NCBI GenBank assembly: GCA_949358305.1
Contig: OX442315.1
Coordinates: forward strand, 25,014,427 to 25,074,426
Length of the DNA: 60,000 bases
Reading direction: 5' to 3'
DNA from: Strigamia acuminata
Lineage: Eukaryota > Arthropoda > Chilopoda > Geophilomorpha > Linotaeniidae
Part shown: positions 49,237 to 58,264 of the stretch, in pieces
Numbering within the stretch: the first letter of the stretch is position 1
Layout of the letters: each line of letters starts with the position of its first letter
Program-made: the position numbers and the translations under genes
Notes under the pieces: generated by a model
The model's database searches: none
The model's input: the letters and a program-made list of their open reading frames with translations, nothing else
Told to the model about the DNA's origin: nothing

Positions 49237-52200
49237 TTAGAGGTAGTCTGGAGGCTTAATCCTCCCCCTATCTCGAAGTGAATATTTCTTCAAGATAGCT
49301 TTTTTCTTGATTTTTCCTGGTTGTTTTTCACGCAAATCTTGATAAAATTTCTTTATTTTCTTCTTTTCTACCACTCCTCCCCTCTTTTTAGAAAAAGACG
49401 CAACTTGTTCATCTGTTTCTAAACTTAAGTCCCGTGGAAAAAGTGGCAATCTTTCTTGCGTGTTGTCATTGGAATTTACATCCAACTCCTCGTCGCTCTC
49501 CAAATTGTTATCCTTTTCACCGCTTCTTTGTTTACTTGAAGCTTGAGAACTCACGCCTGCTGTGTCTGAACCTGACAAATCCTGTAATTCCAGTTGTTGT
49601 TGTGATGTTTGTGGATCCTGCAAACTTTGTGTGTTATCCAAAGTGTGAGATTCTTGTGCATCTTCTAAATTTTGCGAATCTTGCAAACTTTGTGTTTGTT
49701 TCAAAGTTTGTGATTCCGCTGAATTACTATTATTCATCCGACTCATTTCAGTGGTCTGCGAATTTTCTGTCTCCGTATTTTCTTGTGTTTCGGATGTTGT
49801 TGGCTCATCAAATAATGTATTAATTATTTTTCCATTCGGATTGCTCTGAGTTTGATCCTTTTCCCAAATTTCTTGATTAAATTCCGGGAAATAAGGTGAT
49901 AATTCGGACATGTGAATGGAGCGAAAGATCTTATTATCTTTTAGCCGTCGCAGCTTCACTGCTCCTCCTTGGTGGACTTGGATGATCACATATGGTCCGC
50001 TCCGCTTGTCGGATAATTTCGCCGAAATCCCTTGTGACGCTTTTGATAATGGGTGATCATCTTTCCATACCAAATCATTTGTTTTAAAGTCGTCAAACTT
50101 TTTATCCATCTTGTGATTTTGCACTCGTTCGCGCAAGTCGGTTATGTGCGCCATCATATGGTGATATGTATCTCTAATTATTTTCTCCAGTCGTTGGATG
50201 TAAATATGTGGCTTATTTGGGTCTATTTTTGCAATTCCATCCAAAATCCTTGGATCCCAAGGAATCCTAAATTCTCTACAGCAATTCAAGTATGCTGGAG
50301 AATAATCGCGGCCTGTTGTTGCCGTTGTGCGTATGCTAAACGCAATTTCTCTTAAATATGTGTCCCACCTTTTGTGAATATCTGTGAAAATTGACAAAAT
50401 ATACTTTAAATCGCGGTTGGTCCTTTCTACCGTGTTGGCCTGCGGATGATATGGCGACGTAAATCGCGGAGTAATTTTGAATTTTCTACAGAATTCGTGG
50501 TATATTCGGGCCTTAAATTGCGGGCCGTTATCTGACACGATTCGGAGCGGGAATCCCCATCCCATACACGTGTTGTACAGACAATCCGCTATATCTTGTG
50601 CGACGGGGTCGGATAATGGGTAAAGTTCCGGCCATCTGGTGGCTATATCCAAAATTACTAAAATGTAATTGTTTCCTTCATCAGTTCTAATCAATGGCCC
50701 TACCAAATCTATACTTAGACACTCAAAAGGTGCGTATGGGCCAATCTGTGCTGCTTCTACTCGTGTTTTAGTCCGAGGTTTACACGCCTGACACCGCGGA
50801 CAGTGTTTAATAAATCTGGTGGTGTCACGTTTGATTCCGTCCCAGGTATAAATCTGACGCATTCGATAAAGCGTCCTCGCAATTCCGCAATGGCTTGCGA
50901 GTGGGTGGCCGTGCATTTGCCATAGCACTCGGAATCTTAGTGATCTCGGTATCACGACCTTCAGGGCTCGCGAATCCTCGCTTAAATCATCTGACAATGT
51001 TGGATGGTATTTTAATAATAAATCCTCTTCTAACATGTGTTTAGTCGCCAAAATGCGATAATTCTTCTTTTGTAATGGTGTTGTTACGTAAGCTGGGAAT
51101 TGTTCTGTCTCGAGGTAGTATCGCATTGATTGGCAATGGCGATCCTTTTTCTGATGCTCTATAATTTCTTCGCGTGTCGGAGGCATGCAGTCGGCTTGCT
51201 CCGTGACTTTTGCAATAAATGCTGTCACCATTTCGCATTTGGAAGTCGGCAAATATTGAACTTCTTTAATTTCCGGACTTAATTCCGACTCTTCTGCCGG
51301 CGCATTATGCATGTAACTCCAATATGCCGTGACTTGCTCGTCTACTAATCGTTCTTCATCCGACTGAGGTTTTGGCAACTGATTCCAGTTACCCACGACC
51401 CATTTTCGTGGTTCTGTCGGGCAGTATTTTAAGTCACCGTCGGCTTCTCCCGTCTCTTCGTTGTCGCAGATGAGTTGAATTGGTGCTCTAGATAATGCGT
51501 CTGCTAATGTGTTGGCAGTCCCCTTCAAATATTGGATTGTAAAATTATAAGACATCAATTCCATCTGCCAACGAGCAAGACGTCCAGCTGGCTCTTCCAG
51601 TCGCATCAACCATTTTAGCGCCTCATGATCCGTCTGCACGACGAAACTTGTGAACTCCAAATATGGTCTAAATTTTCGGAGCGCCCAAATTACCGCCAAA
51701 CATTCGAGATCCGTGGCGCCGTAATTAAGTTCTGCCTGTTGCAGACATCTACTGAGGTACACACACGGTGATTCAATCATCTGTCCATCAATTTCTTTGA
51801 TCTGCATCAAGGCAGCACCCAATCCTTTCTTACTCGCGTCTGTCCTTACGATGAATGGTTGGTGTAAATTTGGCAAGTGCATAGTTTTGGCGTCGGTCAG
51901 TAATTGCTTAATGTTATCAAAGGCAACTTGGTGTACTTCCTCCCAAATAAATTCTATCCCCTTCTTCAGGAGTGGGCGTAGAGGTTCGGCCACCGTGGCC
52001 AAATTCTTGAGAAGTCTATGGAAAAAGTTGACCATGCCAAAAAATCGTTGTAACTCTGTCAAATTTTTTGGCGCTGGAAATTCCTTTATGGCCGCTACTT
52101 TGGCTGGGTCTACGCTTAAGCCGTTGATTCCAAGTTTGTACCCTAGAAATTTTAGTTCCTTCCTGCAGAATTTTGACTTTGTTGGATTTACATGCAATCC

Positions 52201-54435
52201 AGCTTTCTGTAATTTTCCTAAAACTGAATCTAGATGTTTCATGTGTTCTGCGTACGTTTTTGATACGATCACAATATCGTCAAGGTAGGCCCAAGCATAT
52301 TTTCGGAATGCTTCGCCTAATACCTTTTCTATTAGTCGCTGAAAAGTGGTTGGCGCGTTGACCAGCCCGAAAGGCATGACGTTAAACATCAGTCTGCCTT
52401 GCGGACTCCAGAATGCTGTTTTCGGACGGTCTTCTGGTCTCAGATCTATTTGCCAGTATCCTTTTGTTAGATCAATGGTTGAAACCCATTGAAATTCGCC
52501 GAGCTCTCTTAAAATTTCTGTTATTGTCGGCATCTGGGGCGGGTCATACAAAGTGTGTTCATTCAGCGCTCTGTAATCAATACAGAGACGTGGCTCTGAA
52601 CCTGGTCTCATTACCAACACAATCCTTGTCGCATAATCGCCTTCTGCAGTTGTTACATAGCCCTTATCAATCATTTCTTGGCATAATGTCCGCAATATTT
52701 CCCTTTTTTGTGGATTCCAAGATTTAAAAGGAACCCTTATTGGTTTGTCCGTATCTAAATTGATGGTGTGTTGTACCACATGAGTCTTGCCTGGATTTTT
52801 ACTCAAAATTTTCTCATATTTCTTCAATACATGCTCTAATTGTAAAGCTTCTGTTAGTTGCAGTTTGGCTTCTTCTATCATGTCATGCAAGCCATTGCCA
52901 ACTTTCAATCGTGCTTCAAATGCGCAAAAACTACTCTCTTTTCGAAATGTTTTTCGCAATGATTCTGGCTCTTCCAGTTTCTTCTGTTCATATTTATCCA
53001 TGATGAATTGTGGCATATATGGTTGTGGCACGTCGATAGTGGAAATAAAGTTCCACTTGCCGTTGAGCGGGTTGGGCTGTATTTTCATTCGTTTCATGGC
53101 ATCATTGCCAACCAACATGAATTTCATGTCGTGTGGTAACACGAGGAAATACTGTTGCATCATTCCATGGGTCCAACGAATCATCATCCTTATTGTTCCC
53201 ATCGGTTGCACTTTTTTATCTGCTGTATTTACAGCCATATTGGCCTTGACGGGCCACACTTCTTTTTCCAATCCCATCGCCTGAATTAATGGCCATGAAA
53301 CACAACTACGGTTGGCTCCTGAGTCTAGCATGGCAGCGATGGATCCTTGTTTTGTTTGGAGGTCTATTGTGGTCATCCCTTCCAAAACATCTTCTTCTGG
53401 CAATAATATATTAAAAATTCTGATGCGCGGTCCTTCCGGTTCCAATATTGTCAATTCCTTCAATAATGGATCCCATTCCACAGGCTCAGTTGGTGTATCT
53501 GTCATCCATGCTGCTAGTGATGGTGTCTCCTCATAGGTCTCTTTTACCTTTGCCCAAAAAATTGTTGCTTCATTTTCTTGTGTGATTTCCACATTTTTTA
53601 GGGCTTCCGTCACTTCTGCTGTGAAATAAGTTCTATTTGTTTCATAAATTTCTTTTATTTTTGGACAATTTTCCAACTCTACTGGTGGAAATTTTATTCC
53701 TACTATTTGTCCACATTCCATTTCACAAATCATTTCTCCTCTTTTTGGCATTGTGCCAATTGCTTCTGGTGACGTGAGTGTTACTGGAATAGTTGTGTTT
53801 TTTAGTGGTCCATTGTCTTTCAGAATGTTCATTTTTGATGAAGTTTCGGCTTGTTCCAGTTTAGAGTCCGTCACTGGTTTTTGTGTCGGATATCTCATCC
53901 CTACGACTTCGCCGTCTTCAAAGTTAAAGACTATTGTCCCTTTTCCACCTTCTAAAGTTCCTATCACTTTATGTGATTTTTCAGCTAATTCTGATTGCAC
54001 ATATTCTCCAGTTTTGGGGTCTTTGATGAATCGTGCTCCCTTAGGCGCTTTTGCTGTTGGTGGAGTTTCTTGGGTATTTTCAGTCAAATTCTCGGGTTCC
54101 ACTGATGTTTTCAATATTAATGAAGTCTCTGATATTGCTCCATCTAATGATCGGTCATTCTGTAAATTTCCACAATTTTCCGAATTTTCCGGCAGTGTTG
54201 TCTGCATGTTTTGCGAATTTTCAGAGTTTTTCAGCAAGTCCTTTGATTCTGATAATGTTTCTGATATTAACAGCGTTTCCGTCATGGCTTCATTTATTGG
54301 CTGGACCTCCGATAATCCATCCGAATCTTGTACCATTTCAATTGTTAATTCTGATGTTGGTTGGGCTTGTAGCAGATTTTCCGAAATTTTTGTTGGCGCG
54401 AGCTCCACTGCTTTTATTGAGCCCGCGCGTTCAAG
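49237..54435 (-). CDS. pol: Pol polyprotein: protease, reverse transcriptase, RNase H, integrase
   Basis: There is no ATG where the frame opens. The first candidate start is a GTG at 54408, and the frame is continuous with the -1 slip from gag at 54441-54435, so it is probably made as Gag-Pol. Numbered from the GTG: about 1-340 is an extra N-terminal region with two related modules; DSGA at about 360 is the aspartic protease site; RT spans about 575-755 with MPFGLVNAPTTF and the catalytic YLDD at about 708; RNase H starts at about 845 (RTDASKKGLGAAL). Integrase begins at about 1165 with its HHCC finger, then has the catalytic DLVGP (about 1229), SDNGPQF (about 1292) and VERT (about 1324). A GPY-type module (SGPYVIIQVHQ) follows, with no chromodomain. 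The last 230 residues are a Gln/Ser/Glu-rich tail ending in a basic segment. The D-to-E spacing is 34 residues, one short of the usual 35. Confidence 0.95.
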   Translation of the reverse strand, partial: LERAGSIKAVELAPTKISENLLQAQPTSELTIEMVQDSDGLSEVQPINEAMTETLLISETLSESKDLLKNSENSQNMQTTLPENSENCGNLQNDRSLDGAISETSLILKTSVEPENLTENTQETPPTAKAPKGARFIKDPKTGEYVQSELAEKSHKVIGTLEGGKGTIVFNFEDGEVVGMRYPTQKPVTDSKLEQAETSSKMNILKDNGPLKNTTIPVTLTSPEAIGTMPKRGEMICEMECGQIVGIKFPPVELENCPKIKEIYETNRTYFTAEVTEALKNVEITQENEATIFWAKVKETYEETPSLAAWMTDTPTEPVEWDPLLKELTILEPEGPRIRIFNILLPEEDVLEGMTTIDLQTKQGSIAAMLDSGANRSCVSWPLIQAMGLEKEVWPVKANMAVNTADKKVQPMGTIRMMIRWTHGMMQQYFLVLPHDMKFMLVGNDAMKRMKIQPNPLNGKWNFISTIDVPQPYMPQFIMDKYEQKKLEEPESLRKTFRKESSFCAFEARLKVGNGLHDMIEEAKLQLTEALQLEHVLKKYEKILSKNPGKTHVVQHTINLDTDKPIRVPFKSWNPQKREILRTLCQEMIDKGYVTTAEGDYATRIVLVMRPGSEPRLCIDYRALNEHTLYDPPQMPTITEILRELGEFQWVSTIDLTKGYWQIDLRPEDRPKTAFWSPQGRLMFNVMPFGLVNAPTTFQRLIEKVLGEAFRKYAWAYLDDIVIVSKTYAEHMKHLDSVLGKLQKAGLHVNPTKSKFCRKELKFLGYKLGINGLSVDPAKVAAIKEFPAPKNLTELQRFFGMVNFFHRLLKNLATVAEPLRPLLKKGIEFIWEEVHQVAFDNIKQLLTDAKTMHLPNLHQPFIVRTDASKKGLGAALMQIKEIDGQMIESPCVYLSRCLQQAELNYGATDLECLAVIWALRKFRPYLEFTSFVVQTDHEALKWLMRLEEPAGRLARWQMELMSYNFTIQYLKGTANTLADALSRAPIQLICDNEETGEADGDLKYCPTEPRKWVVGNWNQLPKPQSDEERLVDEQVTAYWSYMHNAPAEESELSPEIKEVQYLPTSKCEMVTAFIAKVTEQADCMPPTREEIIEHQKKDRHCQSMRYYLETEQFPAYVTTPLQKKNYRILATKHMLEEDLLLKYHPTLSDDLSEDSRALKVVIPRSLRFRVLWQMHGHPLASHCGIARTLYRMRQIYTWDGIKRDTTRFIKHCPRCQACKPRTKTRVEAAQIGPYAPFECLSIDLVGPLIRTDEGNNYILVILDIATRWPELYPLSDPVAQDIADCLYNTCMGWGFPLRIVSDNGPQFKARIYHEFCRKFKITPRFTSPYHPQANTVERTNRDLKYILSIFTDIHKRWDTYLREIAFSIRTTATTGRDYSPAYLNCCREFRIPWDPRILDGIAKIDPNKPHIYIQRLEKIIRDTYHHMMAHITDLRERVQNHKMDKKFDDFKTNDLVWKDDHPLSKASQGISAKLSDKRSGPYVIIQVHQGGAVKLRRLKDNKIFRSIHMSELSPYFPEFNQEIWEKDQTQSNPNGKIINTLFDEPTTSETQENTETENSQTTEMSRMNNSNSAESQTLKQTQSLQDSQNLEDAQESHTLDNTQSLQDPQTSQQQLELQDLSGSDTAGVSSQASSKQRSGEKDNNLESDEELDVNSNDNTQERLPLFPRDLSLETDEQVASFSKKRGGVVEKKKIKKFYQDLREKQPGKIKKKAILKKYSLRDRGRIKPPDYL
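49376..49391 (-). other. Internal copy of the polypurine tract, inside the end of pol
   Basis: The element strand reads CTAAAAAGAGGGGAGG, identical over 16 nt to the tract at 45416-45401 and followed by similar bases (AGTGGT against TGTAGT). Here it is coding: it encodes the KRGG part of the Pol tail. It could act as a central polypurine tract or be the 3' end of an ancestral, shorter element. Confidence 0.6.
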
Positions 54436-54441
54436 TTTTTT
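54396..54441 (-). promoter_or_regulatory. Programmed -1 ribosomal frameshift signal between gag and pol
   Basis: In the gag frame the slippery heptamer A_AAA_AAC lies at 54441-54435. After a 6-nt spacer comes a stem: arm GCGCGGGCTC (54428-54419) pairs with GAGCTCGCGC (54405-54396) over 10 bp with a single G.U pair and a 13-nt loop. The gag stop codon (54416-54414) lies in the loop. The pol frame is exactly -1 relative to gag and has no stop between the heptamer and the rest of pol. A_AAA_AAC is one of the best known -1 heptamers, used by several retroviruses. Confidence 0.85.
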
Positions 54442-57400
54442 GTGATACTTTCGGATAAGGAGTTTACAAGTTGCTCCATTTCTTCTGCAGACATCAATCT
54501 CTTAGGATGTGGGCATTGTCGTGCCCAGTGTCCAATTTGCCCGCAATTGTGGCATGGTGCATTGTCTGGAGTCAACTTTGCTTGGTTGGCCTTATTGCCA
54601 TCATCAGGGTTACTTGGAGTTGAAGTTTGTTCATTTTTTTCTCCAATTTGCGATTTATTATTTTCTTTTTTCAAATTGAAATCGACTGAAAATGGTTTTG
54701 GAATGAAGGACGTATTTCCTTTCATCTGCGGTTGTAAACTCGTTTGCTGTGGTTGCCTCACCTGCATTGGAGGCTTATATTTTGTTATTGCTGGATTATT
54801 TTTCGTGAATAGCACACTAGCAGCATCCATCAATTTGTCTACTTCTTCCTCCGTATATTCCGCCAGCATTATCTGAGTATCTCCAATTGACTCGCTGGAT
54901 TCACCTGGGTATTGTGTCCATTTGACATTTGGTCGCATTGGTATTCGTGGCTGTGGATATGGTGGACGTCCACCTTCTTGTTTTTTGGTGGAGGTTTCTT
55001 CTCGTAACAGCGAGAATTGAGAGCGCGGGCGCATCATTTTTGCACCAGCTCGAGTGTAGTCTGACTGGTGTCGCTGTTGTTCATCTCGTGCTCTTTGTTC
55101 CTCTATTGGAATATCTGAAGCGTACCGGTCGTCGATGTACATCTGGTGGTTCCGTATAAATTGTGACAATTTTTCAAAGGAACTGGCCATTGGTGCATCT
55201 ACCATTCGCAACACTTGCTCGGAAAAAGGAGTCAGACCATTCCTGAATTTTCTGTCTTTGTCAAAATCGCTGATATGATATGGGAGTTGGGTAAACAAAT
55301 CTTCTGTACGTCTTAAATACGTGCGAATGTCTTCTCCCAACGTCTGTTTATGATTATCCCAGTATTTTATCATCATGGCGTTGGACTCTCCATATTCCTT
55401 CATAAAAGCTTTTACAAATTCGTCCCAGTGTGTGAAATTATTTTTTCGCAACCAATTTGTTGCACTTCCAACCAGCATTTTCGGAATCAATTTTTTCAAA
55501 GTTACGTCCGGGTCCATCTCGTGATTTATAACTAGATGCATAACTTCATCCAGAAATTGGGTACCAGCCTGCCAACCTCCATCAAACATATCGGGAGTAA
55601 TTCGGTCCCATTTGATTTGATGAGATGGGGTATAATGGTGAGTCCAATTGCTTGAACAATATTTTCGAATTAGTTTTCTCAACATTTCCTCCATTTCTTG
55701 AGATTTTGAGGGGATTTGAGACAATCGTGCATCAATCTGTCTTGAGATAATTTCTTCCAATTCGTCTGTACTTCTTGGTAATGTACGCGGATTAGTGGGT
55801 GGCGGATTTCTATTATCTGATTGAGAATTCTCCCTTCCCCATCTGTCATTGTGAGATCCTGATGAATTAGGCTCGTCTCGACGAAATTGATCAGAGTGCG
55901 AATATTTTCGATCGTACTCTTCTCCTCTTGGCGGAGGGCTTGAATGCGATCTTCTTTCGTCCCGATACGAGTCATCACGTCGTCCCTCCGAATAGTCACG
56001 TCGTCTGTACGAGTTATCGCGTCGATCCTGTGAGTTGTCACGACGTCCTTGTGATTCTCTTTGGGTATAACCTTCATACCAATAGGAGCCCCTTTGCTGT
56101 CGTGATCCGTCTTGATAATCGGATTGTTGACGTGAATTATTTCTTTCTATCGACTCATTTCGATTAAAATTGTACTGTCCTGTTGCTTCGTAATTACGTT
56201 GTTGACGCGTTTCGTCGTTGAAACAAGCAGCACCTTGTTGGCTTGTTTCTTGCTGATAATGAGCAATACCTTGTTGGCAGGTTCCATGTTGATAACGCGA
56301 CGTATTTCGCGATTCTCTCCCATATTGTGGTTGATGTTCGTTGGAAAATCGTACTTCAGTGTGCGTGCAAATTCCTTGTTGATTACACGACTCATTTCGT
56401 GTATCTACATTTTCAGGTTGCTGAGAATATCTGCCCTGTAGATATTCATTATAATCTCTAACTTTTGTGTAACTGACTTGTCCAGTTGCTTCATTCTGTC
56501 CAGTTGCAGCGTTTTGATTGCTAGTTTTATCTTGTTCTGGAACTTCTTGATCGTGTTGGAATTTTTGGTTTTCATTTTCGCGACTTATTTCGCGTTGCCT
56601 ATCTCTTTCCTTAGCTGCTGACAAGTGTTCAACGGCTTCTTCCAACGTATATGTACGATGGTAACTAGGATCGTCCTCATCTACCGGTTTTTCTGTGTAA
56701 ACGTCAAATGATTTTCCTTCATTTTTTGCAGAAGATACTCTGACATTTTCAGTTTCCATCTTTTTGGGCTTATCCCAAACCTGCGGGTCTGCTGGATCTA
56801 ATCCTGTTACTCTACCCTGTTTTTTGTCTGTTACCGCTGATTGATTTGTTAGATGCTGACGATTTCTTTGATCAATTATGTCCAATACGTTTGGGTTTTT
56901 GGCTGGTGAAATTGAAGCACGTTTGGAATCTCTTTTTTCATCCATTTCACCTTTCCTTTTTAGAGAGTTCCTGGACGATTCTGGTGACAAATTCACCACT
57001 TCTGGCCGATGAGGCGGAATATTGCTTGGCACTTGATACCGACATTGTGCAAGGTATTTAAGCTCTTCGTTTTCTTGACGGGCTCTTTCCGCTGCTTCTT
57101 GTGCTTCAAGAGCAGCCTGACGAAGGTAATGAATTTCCCTGCTCTCTGCCGACTCCATAGCCCTTTGCTTTGCAAACAATTCTTGTTTTTCCGTTTCTAA
57201 ACGGACTTTTTCCGCCTCTATCTTTCGATTTTCCTCCAAAATGGCCTCACGCTCTGCTACCGCTTGTGCTTTCCGTTGCGCACGCAACTCCTTCTGTTCA
57301 GTTTCTTGACGGAGCCTTTCTGCCGCCAGTTTATTCCTCATGGTGCGCATTTCTGCTTCAAGTCGGTCTTTGGTAGCGCGAATTTCTGCGTCTAATTGAT

Positions 57401-58139
57401 CCTTCTTGGCGCGAATGTCCTCATCTGTCGTTTTCTTGGCCAATTCTGCCTCGAATTTTGCTTGTTTGGCGTGGCGCTCCTCTAACTTGAGCCGTTTCAA
57501 CATCTGGAATTCTTCGGAATGTGCCAGTTGCAGTCGCCTTGCTCGATCGGCCATTGCTGCCGTTATTTGTGCCACGTCTTCATCAGAAAGCTGCACACCT
57601 TCCTCATACTGCTGGTGACGCTCCTGGAGACTGTCTTCCATCTCTTTCATGACATCTGCGATGCGTTGGCGAGCTCTCGCTAATTTATGGCGGGTTGGGG
57701 AGTTTTCTCCTGAACTTTCCGCCTCATCGCGGGCACGTCCTGACGCTTGCTGCTTGTAGGCTCGCACTAGTCGACCACGCTTCCTTGCTACAGCGATGAC
57801 TTGCTCCAACGTCATGTGAGAAAGGTCTATTTTGCTTGTTGGAGTCGAATCCACCGTGGCTGGCGTGTCGCCATGTTGCGACGAAGCTCCTGAGATACTT
57901 GATTTTCCAAGCAAATCTTGGGACTCCTCTCTCGTTTGTTTTAGCCAAAATTCTCCCTGCCGTTCAGGCGATACTTCCAGACGAAATTCCTTGCTCGTCA
58001 TGGCCTGGGTGTCCTCTGCATGGTCCGACTCGGACGATGATGAAGGATGCACATTGGCTGCTCCTGTGGTCCTTCCGCCTCGTGTGCGAGGTCCGCGGCC
58101 GTTTCCCCGTCCTCTCCTCGAATCTTGTGGCTGAGACAT
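54414..58139 (-). CDS. gag: Gag polyprotein of the Ty3/gypsy-class element (1241 aa, unusually long)
   Basis: The ATG (CGAGATGTCT) lies 126 bases inside the 5' LTR. Residues 1-50 are Gly/Arg/Ser-rich. About 160-365 is a long predicted coiled coil full of Glu, Lys, Arg, Gln and Ala (heptad-like stretches such as EAEMRTMRNKLAAERLRQE). About 560-800 is Gln/Asn/Arg/Tyr-rich with short imperfect repeats (RRDNS, RRDYS, RRDDS). About 830-1005 resembles a retrotransposon capsid domain (TNWLRKNNFTHWDEFVKAF, then LGEDIRTYLRRTEDLF). A zinc knuckle CHNCGQIGHWARQC (C-x2-C-x4-H-x4-C) lies at about 1195-1208, near the C-terminus, and would bind RNA. Most Ty3/gypsy Gags are a few hundred residues, so the N-terminal 800 residues are the novelty. 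The frame ends in TAA inside the hairpin of the frameshift signal. Confidence 0.93.
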   Translation of the reverse strand: MSQPQDSRRGRGNGRGPRTRGGRTTGAANVHPSSSSESDHAEDTQAMTSKEFRLEVSPERQGEFWLKQTREESQDLLGKSSISGASSQHGDTPATVDSTPTSKIDLSHMTLEQVIAVARKRGRLVRAYKQQASGRARDEAESSGENSPTRHKLARARQRIADVMKEMEDSLQERHQQYEEGVQLSDEDVAQITAAMADRARRLQLAHSEEFQMLKRLKLEERHAKQAKFEAELAKKTTDEDIRAKKDQLDAEIRATKDRLEAEMRTMRNKLAAERLRQETEQKELRAQRKAQAVAEREAILEENRKIEAEKVRLETEKQELFAKQRAMESAESREIHYLRQAALEAQEAAERARQENEELKYLAQCRYQVPSNIPPHRPEVVNLSPESSRNSLKRKGEMDEKRDSKRASISPAKNPNVLDIIDQRNRQHLTNQSAVTDKKQGRVTGLDPADPQVWDKPKKMETENVRVSSAKNEGKSFDVYTEKPVDEDDPSYHRTYTLEEAVEHLSAAKERDRQREISRENENQKFQHDQEVPEQDKTSNQNAATGQNEATGQVSYTKVRDYNEYLQGRYSQQPENVDTRNESCNQQGICTHTEVRFSNEHQPQYGRESRNTSRYQHGTCQQGIAHYQQETSQQGAACFNDETRQQRNYEATGQYNFNRNESIERNNSRQQSDYQDGSRQQRGSYWYEGYTQRESQGRRDNSQDRRDNSYRRRDYSEGRRDDSYRDERRSHSSPPPRGEEYDRKYSHSDQFRRDEPNSSGSHNDRWGRENSQSDNRNPPPTNPRTLPRSTDELEEIISRQIDARLSQIPSKSQEMEEMLRKLIRKYCSSNWTHHYTPSHQIKWDRITPDMFDGGWQAGTQFLDEVMHLVINHEMDPDVTLKKLIPKMLVGSATNWLRKNNFTHWDEFVKAFMKEYGESNAMMIKYWDNHKQTLGEDIRTYLRRTEDLFTQLPYHISDFDKDRKFRNGLTPFSEQVLRMVDAPMASSFEKLSQFIRNHQMYIDDRYASDIPIEEQRARDEQQRHQSDYTRAGAKMMRPRSQFSLLREETSTKKQEGGRPPYPQPRIPMRPNVKWTQYPGESSESIGDTQIMLAEYTEEEVDKLMDAASVLFTKNNPAITKYKPPMQVRQPQQTSLQPQMKGNTSFIPKPFSVDFNLKKENNKSQIGEKNEQTSTPSNPDDGNKANQAKLTPDNAPCHNCGQIGHWARQCPHPKRLMSAEEMEQLVNSLSESITKNLNARAQ

Positions 58140-58250
58140 CTCGTTTTAGTCACCGAAAAGAAGAAAGAAACAGAATATTCTATCACAAAATAACTTTTTT
58201 GTCACACAAAATTGGTCCCTCAACTGAAGATAAGTTGTTAAGGTTCAAAT

Positions 58251-58262
58251 AACGGGCCCCCA
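58251..58262 (-). other. Primer-binding site (tRNA-Pro-like)
   Basis: Two bases inside the 5' LTR the element strand reads TGGGGGCCCGTT. A PBS normally starts TGG, the complement of a tRNA CCA end. The first ten bases differ at one position from the TGGGGGCTCG expected for tRNA-Pro, from memory of that tRNA end. Further inward the match to tRNA-Pro is poor, so the tRNA assignment is tentative while the position is well supported. Confidence 0.6.
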
Positions 58263-58264
58263 AG

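Noticed and set aside
53753-54445. Plus-strand ORFs of up to 230 codons opposite gag, pol and the third ORF
   Set aside because: They are antisense shadows of strongly coding minus-strand frames, with compositions explained by the complement of those codons.
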